DNA from: Bacilli bacterium
GTDB taxonomy: Bacteria > Bacillota_I > Bacilli_A > RF39 > UBA660
Length of the DNA stretch: 18,414 nt
Direction: 5' to 3'
Assembly: GCA_900769695.1 (NCBI GenBank)
Contig: CAAGHO010000025.1
Span: 1 to 18,414 of the forward strand
Below are positions 14,563 to 18,414 of this stretch, in pieces. The notes under the pieces were generated by a model. The model had not been told where the DNA came from. It saw only the letters and a list, made by a program, of their open reading frames with translations, and searched no databases. The translations under genes were made by a program, and so were the position numbers. Each line of letters begins with the position of its first letter. The first letter of the stretch is position 1.

Positions 14563-15353
14563 TATTTTTCGATAAATCTTTTTAATACTTTTTGGTTTCC
14601 ATCAGCAACTTTTTCAAGTTCTGGTAAAGTTGTATAATTCGAAATAATATCAATCATTCTATTTCTAATAATCTTATCTCTTTTTTTACTATTAATTGCA
14701 GATGATATATATAATTTCTTTTGAGGATCAGTTAATTCTCCCCAAACAGTTCTTTCTTTTGTATTATAAATTAAATACATGATAATATCTGAATATGAAT
14801 CTTCTACAATTTCATTTTTAGATTTTTTATCTTTTAGGAATAAGTTATAATTTCTCTTTGGTGTTAATTCTGCTTGTCTTAAAACTTGTTCATCATACAT
14901 TTCTAATGCTCTAATAATTGTTGGGAATGAATCTGGTCCTATATTTCTTAATCTACCAATTATATTTCTTCCAAATTCATCTGTTAATTTTAAATTACGT
15001 TTAACTTCTGCTACTGAATATTCTTTTAATTCCCTATATTTTGTTTGAAGCTCAAGTGTAGGATTATCTAATAATAAAACACTAGCTTTATTTAGCTCAT
15101 CAACCAATTCAATACCATTATTTTGATATTCATATACTTCTGGTTCTAATCCATTTCTATTACCTTTAGCGATAATTGGTTTTAATAAAGAAATTCTTCT
15201 ATTAACTTCATCCCAGTTATATTGTGGGCATTCCTCCATTAAAGATAAAAGATCCTCAATACTATAACAATTATTAGATTTTGCCAATTCAAGAAATTTA
15301 CCTTCTGAACCATACAATACTTCTTTTGTGGAAACATCTGATAATTTTATCAT
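14562..15353 (-). CDS. Unrecognised 263-residue protein between two RNA elements
   Basis: No known family is recognised. The protein is soluble, mostly helical and charged, with no signal peptide or membrane helix. Residues 1-50 (LSDVSTKEVLYGSEGKFLEL, then NNCYSIEDLLSLMEECP) look like a small helical domain. Segments such as LTDEFGRNIIGRLRNIGPDS and KKRDKIIRNRMIDIISNY are Arg/Lys-rich and could contact nucleic acid, though this is only a guess. The ATG at 15353 follows an ideal AAAGGAGG. Transcription comes from the consensus promoter at 15484-15512 through RNA element B, and the stop codon TAG overlaps RNA element A. The gene is therefore bracketed by two copies of one attenuator-like RNA, which suggests conditional expression or a direct role in controlling these RNAs. 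Confidence 0.85.
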   Translation of the reverse strand: MIKLSDVSTKEVLYGSEGKFLELAKSNNCYSIEDLLSLMEECPQYNWDEVNRRISLLKPIIAKGNRNGLEPEVYEYQNNGIELVDELNKASVLLLDNPTLELQTKYRELKEYSVAEVKRNLKLTDEFGRNIIGRLRNIGPDSFPTIIRALEMYDEQVLRQAELTPKRNYNLFLKDKKSKNEIVEDSYSDIIMYLIYNTKERTVWGELTDPQKKLYISSAINSKKRDKIIRNRMIDIISNYTTLPELEKVADGNQKVLKRFIEK

Positions 15354-15379
15354 TTTCTAAACCTCCTTTGTTCGTATAC

Positions 15380-15412
15380 AAAAAGCCACGAACTAATAAT
15401 ATTCGTGACTCC
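15380..15412 (-). terminator. Terminator/attenuator of RNA element B
   Basis: Minus strand: CACGAA (15407-15402) pairs with TTCGTG (15392-15387), extendable outward through GGAGUC against GGCUUU using wobble pairs, followed by five T (15384-15380). It stands between the promoter and the start codon of the orphan gene, so it must be bypassed for expression. Confidence 0.85.
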
Positions 15413-15477
15413 AATAAAATTGTGTAGGTATTCAACCCGAGATAGCTCACATAAAATGCTTATATCTCCTCACTTGC
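15380..15477 (-). ncRNA. Structured RNA leader, copy B (5' of the orphan gene)
   Basis: A 5' leader on the minus strand. Predicted pairs: P1 GUGA (15473-15470) with UCAC (15408-15405); P2 GAGAUA (15468-15463) with UAUCUC (15444-15439); P3 GGU (15437-15435) with ACC (15429-15427). A mini-hairpin CAU/AUG lies inside P2. Unpaired motifs UAAG (15462-15459), GAGC (15448-15445), UACACA (15426-15421) and GGAGUCAC (15412-15405) match copy A. The UCAC strand of P1 is also the left arm of the terminator, the usual layout of a transcription attenuator: P1 formed gives read-through, P1 open gives termination. Confidence 0.75.
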
Positions 15478-15483
15478 TTACAG

Positions 15484-15512
15484 ATTATACATTGTTTTTT
15501 TACATTTGTCAA
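15484..15512 (-). promoter_or_regulatory. Consensus sigma-A promoter of RNA element B and the orphan gene
   Basis: On the minus strand TTGACA (15512-15507), exactly 17 bases, TATAAT (15489-15484): both boxes are perfect. The start is expected near 15477, about 125 bases before the ATG. A perfect constitutive promoter followed by a terminator in the leader points to control at the level of termination. Confidence 0.93.
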
Positions 15513-15542
15513 CACTTTTATCTTTCGCATATTACTAAATTC

Positions 15543-16712
15543 TTACAATAATCCTTTGTAATATTTCCAAGCTAATACTCTTAAAACATGTTCATCTAAA
15601 GTCTTTTCATCTAATAACTTATTATCAACAGCTTGTTTTATTTTCTCTATACTTTCCACATAATCTGTGGATATTAATAAATCATTGCCAGCTAAAAGTG
15701 CTTGAACATTTTTATTTTCTATATCTTTTAAAGCTCCCATATCTAAATCATCTGTAATAACAACACCAGTAAAATTCAAATCATTTCTTACATAATCATG
15801 TAAAGTTTTAGATAAAGAAGTTGGATTATCTTTATCCATGCTAGTTACTACATTATGACTAAATAAAATAGCTTCAGCTCCACTTTTAATGCCTGATTTA
15901 AAAGGAAGGATATCATTACTTTCAATTTCCTTTCTTGTTCTTGAATCAACTGAAGAACCGTTATGTGTATCAATATTATTTCCGTATCCTGGAAAATGTT
16001 TTAAAGTATAACTAACTCCTGTATTTTTACTAGTTTCTATTACTAAAGAAGAAAACTTTGCAGTTGTTTCTGCATCTTCTTGTAAAGATCTTTTATACAT
16101 GTAATCATTAGGATCAACAGAAACATCTACAACTGGTGCTAAATTAAGATTTATTCCTAAAGATTTTAATAAATTACTTTTTTCAATAGTATCTGCTTTT
16201 ATTCTATCAAATCCCCCATTTTTATATAATTCACTACTAGATAAAAATCTCTCACTTCGAAGATTCTTATTACTACTTACTCTAACAACAATTCCTCCCT
16301 CTTCATCTACAGCAGTTAGAAGAGGTATTTTTGAAACACTATTAGAATCATCAATCATCTTAATAACTTCATCTTTTGTTTTATCTTTAAAATCTTTACC
16401 AAAAAACAAATAACCACCAAATTGATATTTTTCTACTATTTCTTTTTGATTATTATCAGGATAACGAACTAATAATATTTGTCCTATTTTTTCATCTAAA
16501 CTCATTTTTTCTAGTTTTTGATAAGCTTTTTCATAATAATCTTTAAACAATCCATTATCTAAAGATTTATTAGAAACTTTTTTCTTATTTATTTCTTTCA
16601 CTTTAGAAGATTCTTTTACAACACTTAAATTTTTATCAGGAAAAAAATATATATAACATAATCCTAAAATTATTATTAGTTGTAGAATAACTATTATTGT
16701 CTTTTTTTTCAT
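15543..16712 (-). CDS. Membrane-anchored GH3 beta-N-acetylhexosaminidase (NagZ-like)
   Basis: Glycoside hydrolase family 3 enzyme, 389 residues, expected to cut terminal N-acetylglucosamine from peptidoglycan fragments outside the membrane. An uncleaved-looking N-terminal anchor (about 5-24; LGLC is a poor lipobox) is followed by a Lys/Ser-rich linker to about residue 60. The catalytic barrel starts with SLDEKIGQILLVRYP. Key motifs are AVDEEGG (134-140), LAPVVDV (191-197), KHFPGYG (238-244) with DTH (248-250), the NagZ-type Asp-His loop, and the catalytic ITDDLDMGA (319-327). There is no C-terminal second domain. The start follows GGTGAT at short spacing. It lies 48 bases after dedA in the same direction. 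No clear terminator is visible before the next promoter at 15512. Confidence 0.92.
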   Translation of the reverse strand: MKKKTIIVILQLIIILGLCYIYFFPDKNLSVVKESSKVKEINKKKVSNKSLDNGLFKDYYEKAYQKLEKMSLDEKIGQILLVRYPDNNQKEIVEKYQFGGYLFFGKDFKDKTKDEVIKMIDDSNSVSKIPLLTAVDEEGGIVVRVSSNKNLRSERFLSSSELYKNGGFDRIKADTIEKSNLLKSLGINLNLAPVVDVSVDPNDYMYKRSLQEDAETTAKFSSLVIETSKNTGVSYTLKHFPGYGNNIDTHNGSSVDSRTRKEIESNDILPFKSGIKSGAEAILFSHNVVTSMDKDNPTSLSKTLHDYVRNDLNFTGVVITDDLDMGALKDIENKNVQALLAGNDLLISTDYVESIEKIKQAVDNKLLDEKTLDEHVLRVLAWKYYKGLL

Positions 16713-16760
16713 ATTATCACCACAGTTTCTATTAATTTAATATTATTATTTTTGTTACGC

Positions 16761-17369
16761 TTATTTTGTAGAATTTAGTCTCTTTTCTTTTATTTTTTTA
16801 TAAAAATAACTTACAACAAGTAGTAGTATTAAAAACTTAATTGGTGTTTTTAGTCTTGATACATACTTATCTATGATTACCCAATTAGATCCTAGGGCAT
16901 ATCCTACATAAACAAATACAAATGTCCAAGGAATGGAACCTATTATTGTATATAGTAAAAATTTAGTAAAAGATAATCTCATAATACCAATTGGTAATGA
17001 TATCAGTGTTCTTACAATTGGAAAATTACGACCTATTAAAGCAGCGTATAAACCATATTTATTGAACCAAGAATCACTTTTTTCGATATCTTCTTCTTTC
17101 ATAAAAAAGTATTTACCATATTTTTTTATGAATGGTTTACCACCAATATATCCCATGAAATAAATTACTATTGCACAGAAAACGCTTCCTAACAATCCTA
17201 TTAAAAAAGCCATTTGAAAAGAAAAAATCTTTTTACTTGCTAAAATACCACCTGTTGCTAAAATAACTTCACTTGGAATTATTATTATAACAGCTTCTAA
17301 AACCATTCCTAGAAACATTCCAAAATATCCGTATTGATTAATTAAGTTTAGAACAAAATCACCCATCAT
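16761..17369 (-). CDS. DedA family membrane protein
   Basis: Polytopic inner-membrane protein of the DedA (SNARE-associated/VTT) family, 202 residues, now linked to recycling of undecaprenyl phosphate or phospholipids across the membrane. Visible motifs: the conserved acidic residues in LEAVIIIIPSEVIL (about 24-37), GG at 41, and the family signature GRNFPIVRTLISLPIG followed by F-x-x-x-x-x-I-G-S-I-P-W. Hydrophobic segments lie near 10-40, 50-73, 135-158 and 175-192, and the C-terminus is Lys-rich. AGGTGA precedes two adjacent ATG codons (17369 and 17366); the second has the better spacing. Its place beside a GH3 cell-wall enzyme suits a role in envelope precursor recycling, though which lipid it moves cannot be told. 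Confidence 0.92.
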   Translation of the reverse strand: MMGDFVLNLINQYGYFGMFLGMVLEAVIIIIPSEVILATGGILASKKIFSFQMAFLIGLLGSVFCAIVIYFMGYIGGKPFIKKYGKYFFMKEEDIEKSDSWFNKYGLYAALIGRNFPIVRTLISLPIGIMRLSFTKFLLYTIIGSIPWTFVFVYVGYALGSNWVIIDKYVSRLKTPIKFLILLLVVSYFYKKIKEKRLNSTK

Positions 17370-17401
17370 TAGTCACCTAATTAATCTTATGTGTTATTTA
17401 T

Positions 17402-18088
17402 CTAAATTAATTCTTTTATATAATCAGCTAAAGTATCATAATTTTTATTAGGAAGATTATCAAGTTCCTTTTCATGATTTTTCATAACTCCACCATCAAA
17501 GAAAGAAATCATTTCTACATCGTTAATAGCATCACCAATTGGACAAATTTTATATTTATTTTCTAATATAGTTTCTAATTTTTCTAAAGTTTTTTTCTTA
17601 TTAACATTCATATTAACAATGTTTATCCAATTAGGACTAATATAACTATAAGTATTAGTATTTTCCTTAATAATTTTTAACATTTCATTAACATCATTAA
17701 TAGTTTTTCGATCAAGAAAAATACTAGCTACATTACTAAATTTTTGATTTAAGTCAGTTATATATTTATCACCAGTATCAATAATAAATTTTAAATTATA
17801 TTTTTTAATTATCTCAATAGTACTATCAATATCATCTTGTTCTAAATAGCAACTATAAAGAATATTATCTTTATTATCGTAGATAATCGCACCATTTTCA
17901 CAAATCAAAAAATCATAAGAAATATTATATTTTTTTAATAACTCAATAATACTTAAACCTCTTCCAGTAATTATTGCGAAAAGATTATTATTTTCTCTAA
18001 GTTTGTTAATATATTCTATATTTTTGTTAATAATATTAATGTCATTTACATATAAAGTACCATCAAAGTCACTCGCAACTAAAAGCAT
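17402..18088 (-). CDS. HAD-superfamily hydrolase, Cof-type (subclass IIB)
   Basis: A cytosolic phosphatase of the haloacid dehalogenase superfamily, 228 residues from the ATG at 18088. Motif I is ASDFDGTLY with the nucleophilic Asp near residue 7, motif II ITGRG, motif III the Lys of KKKTLEKL, and motif IV GDAINDVEM, with a C2 cap between motifs II and III. Such enzymes dephosphorylate sugar phosphates, nucleotides or flavin precursors; the substrate is not predictable. The frame is open to a GTG at 18097, but AGGATG lies directly against it, so the ATG is preferred. It appears to head the HAD-dedA-GH3 unit, with dedA beginning 32 bases later. Confidence 0.9.
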   Translation of the reverse strand: MLLVASDFDGTLYVNDINIINKNIEYINKLRENNNLFAIITGRGLSIIELLKKYNISYDFLICENGAIIYDNKDNILYSCYLEQDDIDSTIEIIKKYNLKFIIDTGDKYITDLNQKFSNVASIFLDRKTINDVNEMLKIIKENTNTYSYISPNWINIVNMNVNKKKTLEKLETILENKYKICPIGDAINDVEMISFFDGGVMKNHEKELDNLPNKNYDTLADYIKELI

Positions 18089-18108
18089 TATTATCACATC
18101 CTAATCTA

Positions 18109-18114
18109 ATTATA
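18109..18114 (-). promoter_or_regulatory. Candidate -10 box of the HAD gene
   Basis: TATAAT on the minus strand, about 21 bases before the ATG. The -35 region is a T/A tract without a consensus match. Confidence 0.45.
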
Positions 18115-18117
18115 AAC

Positions 18118-18137
18118 TAGTTTTTTGAAAAAAACTA
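18118..18137. repeat. 20-bp palindrome between divergent promoters
   Basis: TAGTTTTTT (18118-18126) and AAAAAACTA (18129-18137) are perfect inverted arms around GA. It lies between the HAD -10 box and the -35 box of the tRNA promoter, so it could be an operator, but A/T-only inverted arms can occur by chance here. Confidence 0.4.
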
Positions 18138-18147
18138 TAAAAATCTA

Positions 18148-18175
18148 TTGACAAATTATTTAATTTCGGTATAAT
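18148..18175 (+). promoter_or_regulatory. Strong sigma-A promoter of tRNA-Gly
   Basis: TTGACA (18148-18153) and TATAAT (18170-18175) are both perfect, with 16 bases between them. The start is expected near 18182, giving a 5' leader of about 46 bases. Confidence 0.92.
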
Positions 18176-18191
18176 TGATATTGTCTACTTG

Positions 18192-18216
18192 ATTAGTCGA
18201 GCTTATCTCGATTAAT
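18192..18216 (+). other. Hairpin in the tRNA 5' leader
   Basis: ATTAGTCGAG (18192-18201) pairs with CTCGATTAAT (18207-18216) with one G-T wobble around the loop CTTAT. No T run follows, so it is not a terminator. It lies in the precursor removed by RNase P and may keep the leader from misfolding with the tRNA. Confidence 0.7.
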
Positions 18217-18227
18217 TAGATATATAT

Positions 18228-18301
18228 GCGGATGTAGTTTAATGGTAGAACCTTAGCCTTCCAAGCTAACTACGGGAGTTCGATTCTCCTCATCCGCTCC
18301 A
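18228..18301 (+). tRNA. tRNA-Gly (anticodon UCC)
   Basis: The acceptor stem GCGGATG (18228-18234) pairs perfectly with CATCCGC (18291-18297). A short D arm (GTT...AAC), anticodon stem TTAGC/GCTAA with loop CTTCCAA giving anticodon TCC, and a T arm GGGAG/CTCCT with loop TTCGATT follow. The discriminator base is T and CCA is encoded at 18299-18301. All parts are intact. It reads GGA and GGG glycine codons by wobble. Confidence 0.97.
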
Positions 18302-18311
18302 GATTGATAGG

Positions 18312-18332
18312 AAACTCGAACTTTTCGAGTTT
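18312..18332 (+). other. Hairpin in the tRNA 3' trailer
   Basis: AAACTCGA (18312-18319) pairs with TCGAGTTT (18325-18332) around ACTTT. It has no direct T run and precedes the true terminator. It shares the TCGAG/CTCGA core with the leader hairpin, so leader and trailer could also pair with each other. Confidence 0.6.
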
Positions 18333-18344
18333 AAGTAATAAATG

Positions 18345-18369
18345 CTAACTAGAAATAGTTAGTTTTTTT
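18345..18369 (+). terminator. Terminator of the tRNA-Gly transcript
   Basis: CTAACTA (18345-18351) pairs with TAGTTAG (18356-18362) around a GAAA tetraloop, followed directly by seven T (18363-18369). Confidence 0.9.
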
Positions 18370-18397
18370 GTTATTTAAGAAAGGAAAGTGATGAGTT

Positions 18398-18414
18398 ATG
18401 ACAATAGAAACTAA
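18398..18414 (+). CDS. Start of an unidentified gene, cut by the window edge
   Basis: The ATG at 18398 begins MTIET and remains open to the window end. AAGGAAAGTG lies upstream. A second ATG at 18391 stops after seven codons. Too short for any family call; it sits after the tRNA terminator and so would need read-through or a promoter in 18370-18390, which is not evident. Confidence 0.45.

Noticed and set aside
15380..15477. Copy B as a T-box leader
   Set aside because: It is too short, has no specifier stem and lacks the GGTGG antiterminator core.
14459..15512. The two RNA copies as ends of a transposon or as integron recombination sites
   Set aside because: They are direct, not inverted, only share short motifs, covary in stems and end in T-tract terminators; no transposase or integrase is nearby.
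18192..18216. Leader hairpin before the tRNA as a terminator
   Set aside because: No T run follows and the tRNA lies directly downstream in the same transcript.

Overview
The window is strongly AT-rich DNA from a low-GC Gram-positive bacterium. Markers are lspA directly followed by an RluD-type pseudouridine synthase, short Shine-Dalgarno-led operons, TTGACA/TATAAT and TGnTATAAT promoters, and many Lys, Asn and Ile residues. Tryptophan is encoded by TGG throughout and TGA ends lspA and the nucleosidase gene, so the code is standard and not the Mycoplasma code. The small proteins (a 984-residue DnaE, an L28 with no cysteine) suggest an uncultivated, reduced-genome relative of Bacilli or Erysipelotrichia. 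That placement is inference.

Layout. Nearly all genes are on the minus strand. (1) 1-4437 is a housekeeping operon read dnaE > lspA > rluD > an ASCH-like gene; the last is interrupted by a 37-bp tandem duplication at the window edge. (2) rpmB (L28, plus strand) is divergent from dnaE and ends in a terminator whose loop holds its stop codon. (3) A membrane-anchored orphan, typA/bipA and a 540-residue orphan each have their own TGnTATAAT promoter. (4) 9191-14394 is a densely packed array of six intact GNAT acetyltransferases of different subtypes, two decayed GNAT fragments, a frameshifted SAM-dependent methyltransferase and a nucleoside-phosphorylase-family protein. (5) 14459-15512 holds an unrecognised 263-residue protein between two copies of the same structured RNA element, each ending in an intrinsic terminator; the upstream copy follows a consensus sigma-A promoter. 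(6) 15543-18088 holds a GH3 beta-N-acetylhexosaminidase, a DedA membrane protein and a HAD phosphatase, probably co-transcribed. (7) On the plus strand, a tRNA-Gly(UCC) with its own strong promoter, leader and trailer hairpins and terminator precedes the first codons of another gene.

The best candidate for something undescribed is the pair of RNA elements (about 66-69 nt each between the two arms of P1) flanking the 263-residue orphan. They share unpaired motifs (UAAG, GAGC, UACACA, GGAGUCAC) while a 6-bp stem differs in sequence in both arms yet still pairs. The 3' part of each element is also the 5' arm of a terminator. This looks like a riboswitch-like or protein-controlled attenuator, one copy ahead of the orphan and the other between the orphan and the acetyltransferase array.
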